From Pelomonas dachongensis (GTDB lineage: Bacteria; Pseudomonadota; Gammaproteobacteria; Burkholderiales; Burkholderiaceae_C), in the NCBI RefSeq assembly GCF_043555865.1, contig NZ_JBIGHY010000003.1, positions 496,001-560,000 on the forward strand: 64,000 nucleotides of DNA, written 5' to 3'. The notes under the pieces are model-generated. The model did no database searches, had not been told where the DNA came from, and was given only the letters and a program-made list of their open reading frames with translations. Shown piece by piece: positions 22,776-31,376 of the stretch (the first letter of the stretch is position 1; each line of letters opens with the position of its first letter). A program made the position numbers and the translations under genes.

Positions 22776-25397
22776 TCAGCGCGGCAGTGGCTGCCGTCGA
22801 GCCAGGGAAAATTCCGCCCCGACGACCGGCGCACCGGTGCCGGGCTGGCCGCCGCCCACGCTGAGGCGATAGCCGCCAGGCATGACCTGGCGCTGGCCGT
22901 CACGGTCGACGAAGCTGAGGTCGCGCGCATTCAGCCGCCAGCTCAGCTCGCGCCGCTCGCCCGCCTTCAGGTGCACGCGCTGGAAGCCGCGCAACGCCAG
23001 CCGCGGGCCGCCGTCCAAGCGCGGCGGCGCCAGATACAGCTGGGCCACCTCGTCGCCGTCTCGCGCGCTGGTGTTGGTGATGGCCGTGCGCACGACCAGG
23101 CTCACGTCCTGACCGTCGTTCTGCACCTGGACCTGCGGCGCCTCGTAGCGAAAGGTCGAGTAGCTCAGGCCATGGCCGAACGGGTAGACCACCGGCTTGT
23201 CGAAGAAGCGGTAGGTGCGCCCGGCCATGCGGTAGTCGTCGAAGGGCGGCAGGTCGGCCACGTTGCGGTAGAAGGTCACCGGCAGGCGCCCCGCGGGATT
23301 GGCGGCGCCCGCCAGCACCTGCGCGATGGCCTGGCCGCCGCCTTCGCCAGGGTAGAAGGCCTGCAGCACCGCCGCGGCATGGGTGTGCGCCCAGGACAGG
23401 TCGATGGCGCTGCCGCTGAGGTTGACGACGACTACCGGCTTGCCGAGCTGGGCCACGTGCTGCAGGTAGGCGCGCTGGTCGTCCGGCAGGTCGATCCGGG
23501 TGCGGTCCCCCCCGGAGAAGCCGTCGATCTTGACCGGCATCTCCTCGCCTTCGAGGTCCGACGTCAGGCCCACGACCGCGACGACCACATCGGCGTCCCT
23601 GGCACCGGCACGCAGGTCCGCCAGCGGCTGGCGCGACACGCGTTTGTAGATCATGCCCGCCGGGGCGCCCACGCCGGACTCGGCCTCCAACTGCAGCGCA
23701 TAACGCTCGCCGCGCTTCAGGTCCACCTGCACCAGCGCCACCGGCTCGGCCCAGCGCGTGGCCTTGTTCGCCAGCACCACGTCGCGGCCAGCAATGCGCA
23801 CCCGGCCCTTCAGGCCCGACAGGCCCAGCCGGTAGCTGCCGGTCTCGGGCGCCACGAAGGCACCCGTCCACACGGTGCGCACGACGGTGCCCGCCCCGGC
23901 AACCTCCTGCGGTCGCGACTCAATCTGCGCGACGGTGTGGCTGCCGACCGCGTTCGCCTCGAAACGGCGCTTGCCGACGTCGGTGGGTGAACCGGGCTGC
24001 AGCCTGAAATAGCTGGCGCGCAGGCCGGCGCTGCCATCGGGCGCGATGAAGACGTCCCGCGGCACCGGATCGCCGTCGGTGATGGACGGGCCGAAGGGGA
24101 CGAGCGTCACCTGGGCCGGCGCGAACTGGCGGCTCAGGCCCTCGAAGACCGTCTGCGTCGGCCCCGTCTGCCCGGACGAATAGTTGCCGCGCATCACGCG
24201 TCGCGCGTCGCCCAGCGGGCCGACGACCGCAATGCGTGTCGCGGCCTTCAGCGGCAGCGTGCCGTCGTTCTTCAGCAGCACCAGGCTCTCGATGGCCGAG
24301 CGCAGCGCGAGCTCACGGTGCTCGGCCGAATTGATCGCCTCGCGGGCAGGAAAGCGGCGCTGCGGCAGGCCCGGCAGGTCGCCGGCGCGGATGCGCGCGG
24401 AGAACAGCCGTACCAGCGCGGTGTCGATGTCGGCCTGGCGGATGTAGCCACGCTCGAGCGCCTGCTGGTAGCGCTTGCCCAGCCCCGGCGTGTGCGACAG
24501 CGTGGCGCCGTTGCACTCGTTGTCCACACCCGCCTTCAGCGCCAGCGCCGCACCGGCCGCGGCGTCCGGGGCGTACTTGTGATGGGCATGGATGTCGGTG
24601 ACGGCATCGCAGTCCGACACCACATAGCCGCTGAACTTCCAGTCTTCGCGCAGGGTCTTCACCAGCAGGCTGTGACTGGCGCAGGCCGGCTCGCCATTGA
24701 CGCGGTTGTAGGCGCACATGATGGAGCCCGCCTGCGCGTCGACGATGGCGGCGCGGAACGCGGGCAAGTAGGTGTCCTCCAGGTCCTGCATCGACACCCA
24801 CACGTCCACCGAGTGCCGCGTGGACTCCGGCCCGCTGTGCACCGCGAAGTGCTTGGGACTGGCAATGACGAGGGGGCGTGCCGGGTCCGGCCCCTGCATG
24901 CCGCGCACGAAGGCCTTGCCCAGTTCGGCCGTCAGGAAGGGATCCTCGCCATAGGTCTCCTGGCCCCGGCCCCAGCGCGGGTCACGGAAGATGTTGATGT
25001 TGGGCGACCAGGTGTTCAGCGCGCCGCCGATGCGGTTCGGGTTGGGCTTGTGGCGCCCCAGGGCGTAGACCGCCTGCACCTCGGTGCTGATGCTGGCGGC
25101 CACGTCCTGCATCAGCCGGTCGTTGAAGCTTGCCGCCAGGCCGATCGGCTGCGGGAAGTTCGTCGTCGCGCCGGGCCCGAACGCCCCGTGCAGCGACTCC
25201 GTCCACCAGTTGTAGGCGGGGATGCCCAGCCGGGGAATGGCCGGCGCGCCGTTGAGCAATTGCTCGGCCTTCTCGTCCAGGGTCAGCTGCGCCACGAGGT
25301 GGCGGGCTTGCGCATCGGCCTGGGCCATCTCGGTGGCCGCCGCCACGCCGGCGAAAGCCAGGCCCCACGCAAGGGCCGCAACAGCAAGAGTCTTCAC
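22776..25397 (-). CDS. GH3 family beta-xylosidase/glucosidase with PA14 insert, exported
   Basis: The protein has 873 residues from GTG 25397 (GGAG 5 nt upstream), which gives a clean signal peptide (VKTLAVAALAWGLAFAGVAAA). The N-terminal TIM-barrel domain has SPKHFAVHSGPE and the nucleophile Asp in GYVVSDCDAV (about residue 262). The SDCDAV form is typical of xylosidases and arabinofuranosidases rather than glucosidases. A PA14 sugar-binding insert occupies about 450-590. The alpha/beta sandwich and a C-terminal fibronectin III-like domain follow (VYPFGHGLSYSTF). It is co-transcribed with the esterase, and a LacI-type operator candidate lies just upstream. Confidence 0.9.
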   Translation of the reverse strand: MKTLAVAALAWGLAFAGVAAATEMAQADAQARHLVAQLTLDEKAEQLLNGAPAIPRLGIPAYNWWTESLHGAFGPGATTNFPQPIGLAASFNDRLMQDVAASISTEVQAVYALGRHKPNPNRIGGALNTWSPNINIFRDPRWGRGQETYGEDPFLTAELGKAFVRGMQGPDPARPLVIASPKHFAVHSGPESTRHSVDVWVSMQDLEDTYLPAFRAAIVDAQAGSIMCAYNRVNGEPACASHSLLVKTLREDWKFSGYVVSDCDAVTDIHAHHKYAPDAAAGAALALKAGVDNECNGATLSHTPGLGKRYQQALERGYIRQADIDTALVRLFSARIRAGDLPGLPQRRFPAREAINSAEHRELALRSAIESLVLLKNDGTLPLKAATRIAVVGPLGDARRVMRGNYSSGQTGPTQTVFEGLSRQFAPAQVTLVPFGPSITDGDPVPRDVFIAPDGSAGLRASYFRLQPGSPTDVGKRRFEANAVGSHTVAQIESRPQEVAGAGTVVRTVWTGAFVAPETGSYRLGLSGLKGRVRIAGRDVVLANKATRWAEPVALVQVDLKRGERYALQLEAESGVGAPAGMIYKRVSRQPLADLRAGARDADVVVAVVGLTSDLEGEEMPVKIDGFSGGDRTRIDLPDDQRAYLQHVAQLGKPVVVVNLSGSAIDLSWAHTHAAAVLQAFYPGEGGGQAIAQVLAGAANPAGRLPVTFYRNVADLPPFDDYRMAGRTYRFFDKPVVYPFGHGLSYSTFRYEAPQVQVQNDGQDVSLVVRTAITNTSARDGDEVAQLYLAPPRLDGGPRLALRGFQRVHLKAGERRELSWRLNARDLSFVDRDGQRQVMPGGYRLSVGGGQPGTGAPVVGAEFSLARRQPLPR

Positions 25398-25430
25398 GGT
25401 GTCTCCAGAGATGCTTTTTCGCCATTGTTG

Positions 25431-25446
25431 TTGGTAGCGCAATCAA
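25431..25446 (-). promoter_or_regulatory. LacI-family-type operator candidate upstream of the GH3 gene
   Basis: TTGGTAGCGCAATCAA is a 16-bp pseudo-palindrome (6 of 8 positions symmetric) with a central GCGC, as in LacI/GalR-family sites of carbohydrate genes. It lies 34 bp upstream of GTG 25397. No LacI-family gene is in the window. Confidence 0.4.
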
Positions 25447-25641
25447 AGCATCAGGGAAACCGAAGGCATGGGGCTGGGTGTCGGCCAGCGACCGATCACT
25501 TCTTTTGTCGAACCGATGCCGATAACCGCATCGATCAGCGCAGCACCGCAGCACTGAGAGAAAGAGCCTCGGTCAGCAGGGGTGTCGAGCCTCCTTGAGC
25601 CGGGTCAGGCGGCTCGCTCGCCGATGAGGCAGCGCGACGCC

Positions 25642-27051
25642 TCAGCGTGCGAAAACCTTGCCCGGGTTCAGGATGCCCAGCGGGTCCAGCGCCTGCTTCA
25701 CGGCCCGCATCAGTGCCACAGCCTCGGCGCCGGTCTCGTCGAGCAGGAAGCCCTGCTTGTGCAATCCGATGCCATGCTCGCCCGTGCAGGTGCCCTCCAG
25801 CGCGATGGCGCGCGCCACCATCTGCGCGCTCAGCCGCTCGGCGGTCGCCAGTTCCTGCGGCTGCGCCGGGTCCAGCAGATAGGCCAGATGGAAGTTGCCG
25901 TCGCCCACGTGGCCCACGATGAAGTACGGCAGGCCGGCTGCCTCCACCTCGGCGATGGAGGCGTTGATGTTCTCGGCCAGCCGCGAGATGGGCACGCAGG
26001 TGTCCGTCGTCACCGCGCGGCAGCCGGGGCGCATCTGCAGGCCCGAGAGATAGGCGTGGTGCCGCGCCGCCCACAGCCGCGTGCGCGCCTCGGGCGTGGT
26101 GGCCCACTCGAAGGCCTCGCCGCCCAGGTCCGCGGCGACCTCCTGCACCACCGCCGCCTGTTCGGCCACGCCCGCCTCGCTGCCGTGGAACTCCATCAGC
26201 AGCATGGGTGCTTCCTTCAGGCCCAGCTTGTCATGCGCGTTGACGGCCTTGATCGCGTTGGCGTCCAGCAACTCGCAGCGCGCGATGGGCACACCGATCT
26301 GGATGACCTGCATGGCCGTGCGCACGGCCGCGTCGATGCTCGGGAAGAAGCACACCGCTGCCGAGACGGCCTCGGGCAATGGGTGCACCTTGACCGTCAG
26401 CTCGGTGATGACGCCCAGCGTGCCTTCGCTGCCGACGAGCAGGCGCGTCAGGTCATAGCCCGCACTGCTTTTCCTGGCGCGTGAGCCGGTGCGCACGATC
26501 TCGCCGGCCGCGTTGACGAACCGCAGCCCGAGCACGTTCTCGCGCATCGTGCCGTAGCGCACCGCGTTCGTACCACTGGCACGCGTCGCCGCCATGCCGC
26601 CCAGCGACGCGTCGGCGCCGGGGTCGATGGGGAAGAACAATCCCTCGTGCTTCAACGCCTCGTTCAGCGCCTTGCGCGTGACGCCCGGCTGCACAGTCAC
26701 CGTCAGGTCCTGCGCATCGATGCGCAGGATGCGGTTCATGCGCGACACATCCAGGCTGATGCCACCCTGCACGGCCAGCAGATGGCCTTCCAGCGACGAG
26801 CCCGCGCCGTAGGGAATCACCGGCACGCGGTGCTGCGCGCACAACGCCACCACGTGCGCGACCTCGGCCTCACGCTCGGCGAACACCACCGCCTGCGGCG
26901 GGGGCACATCGAACACGGATTCGTCGCGGCCATGCTGCTCGCGCACGGCCAGCGCGGTGGAGCAGCGCTCGGCGAAGGTCGCGCGCAGCGCGTCCAGCAG
27001 CGCGGACGGCAGGGGCGGGGCGGGGGAAAACTGTTGGTCGGGCGCGTTCAT
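25642..27051 (-). CDS. FAD-linked D-lactate dehydrogenase/glycolate oxidase family protein
   Basis: This 469-residue protein of the VAO/PCMH flavoprotein family oxidises D-2-hydroxy acids. The FAD-binding PCMH domain shows VPVIPYGAGSSLEGHL (near residue 75), GADASLGGMAATRASGTNAVRYGTM split over two turns, and LLVGSEGTLGVITEL. The C-terminal FAD-oxidase domain carries GHVGDGNFH and EGTCTGEHGIG, the metal- and substrate-site motifs of D-lactate dehydrogenases (cytochrome type). There is no Fe-S domain. The start ATG 27051 leaves a 90-bp divergent gap to the next gene. Confidence 0.9.
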   Translation of the reverse strand: MNAPDQQFSPAPPLPSALLDALRATFAERCSTALAVREQHGRDESVFDVPPPQAVVFAEREAEVAHVVALCAQHRVPVIPYGAGSSLEGHLLAVQGGISLDVSRMNRILRIDAQDLTVTVQPGVTRKALNEALKHEGLFFPIDPGADASLGGMAATRASGTNAVRYGTMRENVLGLRFVNAAGEIVRTGSRARKSSAGYDLTRLLVGSEGTLGVITELTVKVHPLPEAVSAAVCFFPSIDAAVRTAMQVIQIGVPIARCELLDANAIKAVNAHDKLGLKEAPMLLMEFHGSEAGVAEQAAVVQEVAADLGGEAFEWATTPEARTRLWAARHHAYLSGLQMRPGCRAVTTDTCVPISRLAENINASIAEVEAAGLPYFIVGHVGDGNFHLAYLLDPAQPQELATAERLSAQMVARAIALEGTCTGEHGIGLHKQGFLLDETGAEAVALMRAVKQALDPLGILNPGKVFAR

Positions 27052-27141
27052 GACCGGGCTCCACGGGCGATGCCAAGATTGTGTTGCAGCGGCCGTGCCG
27101 TGGTGACAGCATGGACGCTCAGCGATCCCGGGAGACCTGCC

Positions 27142-27369
27142 ATGGACCCCACCCTGACCTGGCTGCTCGTGCTGGCCGCCGCCGTGCTCATGCTGTTCAG
27201 CGCCGTGCGCTTCGACCTGCTGGCAGCCCGCTGGCGCGACATCTTGCGCACCCCGCCGCCGCCGCGCGACGCGCCGCCTGCACCGCGCTCCCTGCCCGTG
27301 CCGCGCTTTCAGCCGCACGACGCGCCCGTGCACAAGCCGGCCTTTCACCGCAGCGGTCGGCGGCACTGA
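27142..27369 (+). CDS. Small single-pass membrane protein, unknown function
   Basis: The 75-residue frame starts at ATG 27142, preceded by GGGAGA (27130-27135). The N-terminal hydrophobic helix LTWLLVLAAAVLMLFSAVRF is followed by a cytoplasmic-looking Pro/Arg-rich tail (TPPPPRDAPPAP). I recognise no family. It sits 34 nt before the adenosyltransferase gene on the same strand and may be co-transcribed with it. Confidence 0.55.
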   Translation: MDPTLTWLLVLAAAVLMLFSAVRFDLLAARWRDILRTPPPPRDAPPAPRSLPVPRFQPHDAPVHKPAFHRSGRRH

Positions 27370-27403
27370 AGACAATGGTGGTTTTGCATCCGGCAGAACC
27401 ACC

Positions 27404-27985
27404 ATGGGCAACCGCCTCACACAGATCGCCACCCGCACCGGCGACGACGGCACGACCGGCCTCAGCGACGGCAGCCGCGTCCCCAAGGACCACCTGCGCG
27501 TACAGGCCATGGGCGATGTCGACGAGCTGAATTCCCACCTCGGCGTGCTGCTGGCCGAACCGCTGCCCGATGACGTCCGCGAATTGCTGGTGGTCATCCA
27601 GCATGAGCTGTTCAACCTGGGCGGCGAGTTGTCCTGGCCCGGTGGCGAACTGCTGAAGGAGCCCGCGGTGCTGCGGCTGGACGAGGCGCTGGCGCACTAC
27701 AACGCAGCGCTGCCACGGCTGAAGGAATTCATCCTGCCGGCAGGCACGCGCAGCGCGGCGCTTGCGCACGTGTGCCGCACGATCACGCGCCGCGCCGAGC
27801 GCACGGTCATTGCGCTGGCGGCGACGGATCCCGTCCGCCCCGCCCTGCGCCAGTACCTCAACCGGTTGTCAGACTTGCTGTTCGTGCTGGCACGCGTGCT
27901 CAACCGCGCCAACCTGGACGGGCTGGGCGGCGACGATGTCTATTGGCAGAGCGAGCGGATGAAGCGCCTGGACAACGGGAATTGA
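27404..27985 (+). CDS. Cob(I)alamin adenosyltransferase, PduO type
   Basis: The 193-residue trimeric helical-bundle enzyme transfers adenosyl from ATP to cob(I)alamin to make coenzyme B12. The ATP-binding N-terminus TRTGDDGTTGLSDGSRVPKD and the helix RTITRRAERTVIAL with the conserved R-x-AE-R are diagnostic. The C-terminal NRLSDLLFVLARVLNRA block is also family-specific. No other cobalamin genes are in the window, so it probably serves salvage or B12-dependent enzymes elsewhere. Confidence 0.93.
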   Translation: MGNRLTQIATRTGDDGTTGLSDGSRVPKDHLRVQAMGDVDELNSHLGVLLAEPLPDDVRELLVVIQHELFNLGGELSWPGGELLKEPAVLRLDEALAHYNAALPRLKEFILPAGTRSAALAHVCRTITRRAERTVIALAATDPVRPALRQYLNRLSDLLFVLARVLNRANLDGLGGDDVYWQSERMKRLDNGN

Positions 27986-28019
27986 AGCAGCGCAAGCTCC
28001 TGGACGGAGCGCGCGCCGT

Positions 28020-28322
28020 TCAGCGCCTGCTGCGGTAAGCCTGCCACATCATCAGTGCCCACTGTGCGGTGCGCCAGAACCGGCCGCGACGCGTCGGCGG
28101 CGATGCTGCAAACAGCGCAGCACCCCCGCCCACGGCGGCAACGACGAACGGATCCGACAACCACCGGCGCACGGTCTGCACGCGATGACCCCAGCGGTCT
28201 GCGCGCTGGCCGAGATCCCGACCCGCCAGACCCACTTGGTCGCGCAGCACGTGTGAGGCCAGCAGCAGATCGTCCTTGCGACGCGCCCGCTGCTCGGCGA
28301 CTTGCGGCAGGCGCGGAATCAT
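28020..28322 (-). CDS. YqjK-like small protein of a yqjD-yqjE-type operon
   Basis: The 100-residue basic protein has one weak hydrophobic segment (DPFVVAAVGGGAALFAA) and a terminal WALMMWQAYRSRR. Sequence identity to known families is not obvious. Position after the YqjE-like gene, with an ATGA overlap, matches the E. coli yqjDEK order, where YqjK is a similar small basic protein. Confidence 0.6.
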   Translation of the reverse strand: MIPRLPQVAEQRARRKDDLLLASHVLRDQVGLAGRDLGQRADRWGHRVQTVRRWLSDPFVVAAVGGGAALFAASPPTRRGRFWRTAQWALMMWQAYRSRR

Positions 28323-28705
28323 GGCGCCACCTCGCGCTTGAGCGCGTCGGCGTCCTGGCGCAGCTCACCGATGCTGGCGCTGAACAGCGTCGATGGCTGT
28401 GCGATGAAGGCTTTGACCTTCATCGCGGCCAGCACGGCGCCGAAGACCAGCACGCCGGTGCTGACGCCAAGCGCCAGCAGGCGGTTGGTGTCCCACATCG
28501 CCACGACGAAGAGCATCAGCAGCATCAGCAGGCCGAAACCCGCCATCAGCCCCGCCAGCATCGACCACATCAGCACGCCGGCGATGCGATCCTTCTCCTC
28601 CTGCACCTCGATCGCGAACAGCTCCAGCCGGATGCGGCCGAGCGTCAGCAGCGAGGCCGTGAGGCGACGCAGCGGCGCGGAGACGGGTTCCTTGGTCTCG
28701 TCCAA
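28319..28705 (-). CDS. Phage-holin-family (YqjE-like) inner membrane protein
   Basis: The 128-residue protein has the family start PLRRLTASLLTLGRIRLELFAIEVQEEK, followed by two membrane helices (WSMLAGLMAGFGLLMLLMLF and LALGVSTGVLVFGAVLAA). Despite the holin family name, members of this type are stationary-phase membrane proteins encoded beside YqjD. It lies 8 nt after the DUF883 gene. Confidence 0.82.
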   Translation of the reverse strand: MDETKEPVSAPLRRLTASLLTLGRIRLELFAIEVQEEKDRIAGVLMWSMLAGLMAGFGLLMLLMLFVVAMWDTNRLLALGVSTGVLVFGAVLAAMKVKAFIAQPSTLFSASIGELRQDADALKREVAP

Positions 28706-28713
28706 GACAGGCC

Positions 28714-29055
28714 TCAGCGACGGCCGATCAGCACACCGATCGCCAGGCCCAGCGCAGCGGCGGCGCCGATGGCCTGCCAGGGCTTGTCATGCACGTAGTC
28801 GTCCGTGGCGGCAGCGGCATCCTTCGCACGCTGCACGGCTTCATGCTGCACGTCCAGCAGCTTCTCGCGGGCGCCGCGCTGGGCGTCGAGGAGCTTGTCC
28901 TTGGCCGTTGTCAGGCGGCCTTCGATGCGGGCGCGCAACGCACGGACTTCCGTGTCGGCCTTGTTGGTGGTTGCCGTCATCAGCGCATCGATGTCGGCCA
29001 TCACGGCATTGAAGTCGGTGACCAACTTGTCTTTTGCTTCGGTGGTATCGCTCAT
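28714..29055 (-). CDS. DUF883 (YqjD/ElaB-type) membrane-anchored protein
   Basis: The 113-residue protein has a long amphipathic/coiled helix (residues 5-85, rich in A, K, D, E, R) and a C-terminal tail anchor AIGAAAALGLAIGVLIGRR with the GRR end typical of YqjD/ElaB. E. coli YqjD binds stationary-phase ribosomes at the inner membrane; the same role is plausible here. It is the first gene of the three-gene operon. Confidence 0.85.
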   Translation of the reverse strand: MSDTTEAKDKLVTDFNAVMADIDALMTATTNKADTEVRALRARIEGRLTTAKDKLLDAQRGAREKLLDVQHEAVQRAKDAAAATDDYVHDKPWQAIGAAAALGLAIGVLIGRR

Positions 29056-29150
29056 GAGAAAACTCCTTCGAATTCAAAACCAGACACAGGTGCAGCCTAA
29101 CGCGGCGACAGCGGCGTGGCACTCCCCACGGCGAACGAAGCGGGCTTGTC

Positions 29151-30119
29151 CTACAAGGCCGCGACGGCTTGGCGAAGCCGCTGCGCGAAGGCCTCGCGCA
29201 GCGCCGCCGGTGCCACCACCTCCACCTGCCCCGCATGGCGCAGCAAGTCCATCAGCAGCTCGGTGTCATCCACGTAAGGCAGCCGCAGCCGCCAGCGGCC
29301 ATCGGGAAGAAACTCGCTCTGCTGCGCGGCATGCCACGCCTCGCGCGACACCCAGGCGGCCGTCTCGGCGCTGAACACCAGCTCCGCCTCCCGCGGGGTG
29401 CCGCCGGCGAAGATGCCATAGCCCTGGTCCAGTTCCGCCTCCAACTCGGCCAGCGGCACCGACCTGGCTTGCGCCTCCAGCGCAACGGCGGTCTCGATAC
29501 CGTCCAGCGCGAAGCGGCGATAGCCCTCGCTGGCATGGCACCAGGCGTCCAGGTACCAGGTGTTGCGGTGGTTCACCAGCCGCTGCGGCGACACCTCGCG
29601 CTCGCTCGCCTCGCCGCCGCGCTTCTTGCGGTAGCGGATGTGCAGCCGGCGTCGTTTGACGACGGCGCTGCCGACGGTCTCGAACGCCTCGCTGGCCATG
29701 CGCCGCCGCGCCGTGCCGACCAGCCTGACGCGCCGCCGCAGTTCCTCCGCCTCGGCGGCATCTACGCCCAGCATGCCGGTGATCTTGTCGAACATGGGTT
29801 GCAGGTGCCGGCCCACGACGCCCTGCTCGTCCAGCCCCGCCAGCATCTGCTGCATGGTCAGCAGCGCGTGCAGTTCGGCCTCGTTGAACCACACGCCCGG
29901 CAGCTCGTGCTTGCCACCCCGCCACTGCTGTCCGAAGCGGTAGCCGTTCTCGCCGGCGTCGTACTCGATGGGCGCATCCAGCCGCTCGCGCAGGTAGGCG
30001 AGATCGCGCTTGAGCGTCGCCGGCGAGACCTCCAGCGCCTCCAGCAACGCCGCAAAGCTGATGCAGCCGTGGCTGCGGATCAGCTGCTCGATCTTGTAGA
30101 AGCGCTCGGTGCGGTCCAT
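29151..30119 (-). CDS. HTH-WYL transcriptional regulator (YafY type)
   Basis: The 322-residue protein starts MDRTERFYKIEQLIRSHG with a DeoR-type winged helix (ISFAALLEALEVSPATLKRDLAYLRERL, two halves). The WYL domain runs from about 140 to 220 (RYRKKRGGEASEREVSPQRLVNHRNTWYLDAWC), followed by a WCX-like C-terminal region. WYL regulators sense nucleic-acid or nucleotide ligands and often control DNA-damage or defence genes. It is divergent from an HNH-like hypothetical, with a candidate operator between them. Confidence 0.9.
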   Translation of the reverse strand: MDRTERFYKIEQLIRSHGCISFAALLEALEVSPATLKRDLAYLRERLDAPIEYDAGENGYRFGQQWRGGKHELPGVWFNEAELHALLTMQQMLAGLDEQGVVGRHLQPMFDKITGMLGVDAAEAEELRRRVRLVGTARRRMASEAFETVGSAVVKRRRLHIRYRKKRGGEASEREVSPQRLVNHRNTWYLDAWCHASEGYRRFALDGIETAVALEAQARSVPLAELEAELDQGYGIFAGGTPREAELVFSAETAAWVSREAWHAAQQSEFLPDGRWRLRLPYVDDTELLMDLLRHAGQVEVVAPAALREAFAQRLRQAVAAL

Positions 30120-30129
30120 GACTGAAAAA

Positions 30130-30154
30130 ATCCACAGTTGTTTTCAAGGTGGAT
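30130..30154. promoter_or_regulatory. Inverted repeat between the WYL gene and its divergent neighbour
   Basis: ATCCAC (30130-30135) and GTGGAT (30149-30154) form 6-bp arms separated by 13 bp, 11 bp from the WYL start codon. It is a plausible autoregulatory operator shared by both genes; no data in the sequence beyond symmetry and position. Confidence 0.35.
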
Positions 30155-30237
30155 CATCCCATGAGCCACCAGGCTCACAAACTGCTTGCAAGGCCCGCGA
30201 ACTTCATCGGCGAGCCCAACCGATCAGGAGCCCGACC

Positions 30238-31284
30238 ATGCAAGCCACCCTCAACACCACTGTCCACGCCACGCCGTCCGCGCTCGTCCAGTACGACCTG
30301 GACATGGACGATGCCCCGGCCGCGATCAGTGCCCACGAGCGCGTGGGTCTGGCCCTGGGCCGCGACCATGCGCTGCACGGCATCACGCCGCCCATCGCCC
30401 ACCTGTACCCGCAGTCGCCGCTGCAGCGCGGCTGGATGGCCGCCCGCGGCCGCGCCGTGCGCGCACCGGCCACGCCGCAGGTGGAACTCTGGCTGGCGCT
30501 GCGCACGCACGCCTGGGCGCGCGGTCGGCATTTCGAGGACCTGCTGGTCACGCCGCACCTGCTGGGCCAGCTGGACGTGGGCCACTGCCCCATCACCCGG
30601 GAACTGCTGGGTGACGACAACCGCAGCGTCGACCGCGTTCGCGACGACGCCGGCTACGCGTCCGGCAACCTGGCCATCATGAGCCGGCGTGCCAACCGGG
30701 CCAAGGGCGACCGTGGCATGCCGCAGCTGCGCGACCTGGCCGCCAGCTGCGCCGCCGGCCCCATCACCCGCATCGGCGGCCTGTTGGAAGCCGACTGGCA
30801 GCGCCTGACCGTGCTGGCCAGTTTCGTGACGCCGCTGAGCCACGAGGAAGCTGCGCAGATCCCGCTGCGCGTGCTGCCGCCCAACCGGCTGCGCCTGTTC
30901 AACCCCATCCAGGCCCTGCAGGCGCTGGTGACCCGCCAACTGGCCACGCCCGGCTGGAGCGCCCGCCTGGCACGTCTGGAGGCGCTGCTGCCGAACGACC
31001 AGTTGCGCACCGACTTCAACCGTTTCCTGCTGGCGCTGGCGCCGCGCGTGCTGGCCGCCGCCGAGCTGCAACAGCCGCACGAGATCCGCTGGGCCCTGGA
31101 AGACGCCTGGGCGCAACCCTTGGTCATGAAGCGCTGGAGCCGTTTCGCGCTGCAGCTGAGCGCGGAGCAGGCCGAGACGCTGGTGGAGCGTGCCGCCGCC
31201 AAGAAGCTCAGCCCGGTCCATGTGCAGCGCCACGACGATGCCACGGACGGCTGGGCGCTGGCCAGCGCCGGTTACGCCGCCTGA
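30238..31284 (+). CDS. Hypothetical protein with an HNH-like core
   Basis: The 348-residue protein starts at ATG 30238, with AGGAG 7 nt upstream. Residues about 117-158 contain CPIT...L, then SVDRVRDDAGYASGN, then LAIMSRRANRAKGD. This strongly resembles the C-P-x-T / S-x-DRI-x(4-6)-GY-x-x-GN-x(3)-S-x-x-AN-x-x-K pattern of phage-type HNH proteins. The usual HNH histidine pair is not complete, so nuclease activity is doubtful. The rest is helical with no family I know. Divergence from a WYL regulator hints at a regulated nucleic-acid-related role (inference). Confidence 0.6.
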   Translation: MQATLNTTVHATPSALVQYDLDMDDAPAAISAHERVGLALGRDHALHGITPPIAHLYPQSPLQRGWMAARGRAVRAPATPQVELWLALRTHAWARGRHFEDLLVTPHLLGQLDVGHCPITRELLGDDNRSVDRVRDDAGYASGNLAIMSRRANRAKGDRGMPQLRDLAASCAAGPITRIGGLLEADWQRLTVLASFVTPLSHEEAAQIPLRVLPPNRLRLFNPIQALQALVTRQLATPGWSARLARLEALLPNDQLRTDFNRFLLALAPRVLAAAELQQPHEIRWALEDAWAQPLVMKRWSRFALQLSAEQAETLVERAAAKKLSPVHVQRHDDATDGWALASAGYAA

Positions 31285-31376
31285 TCCCGCAGACAAGGGG
31301 GGTGGGCAAGCGCACGCTGTCACTGCAGCTTCATCGGTGCGCCGGACAGTGCGCCCCATCCGAACCGGAGCCCCCG

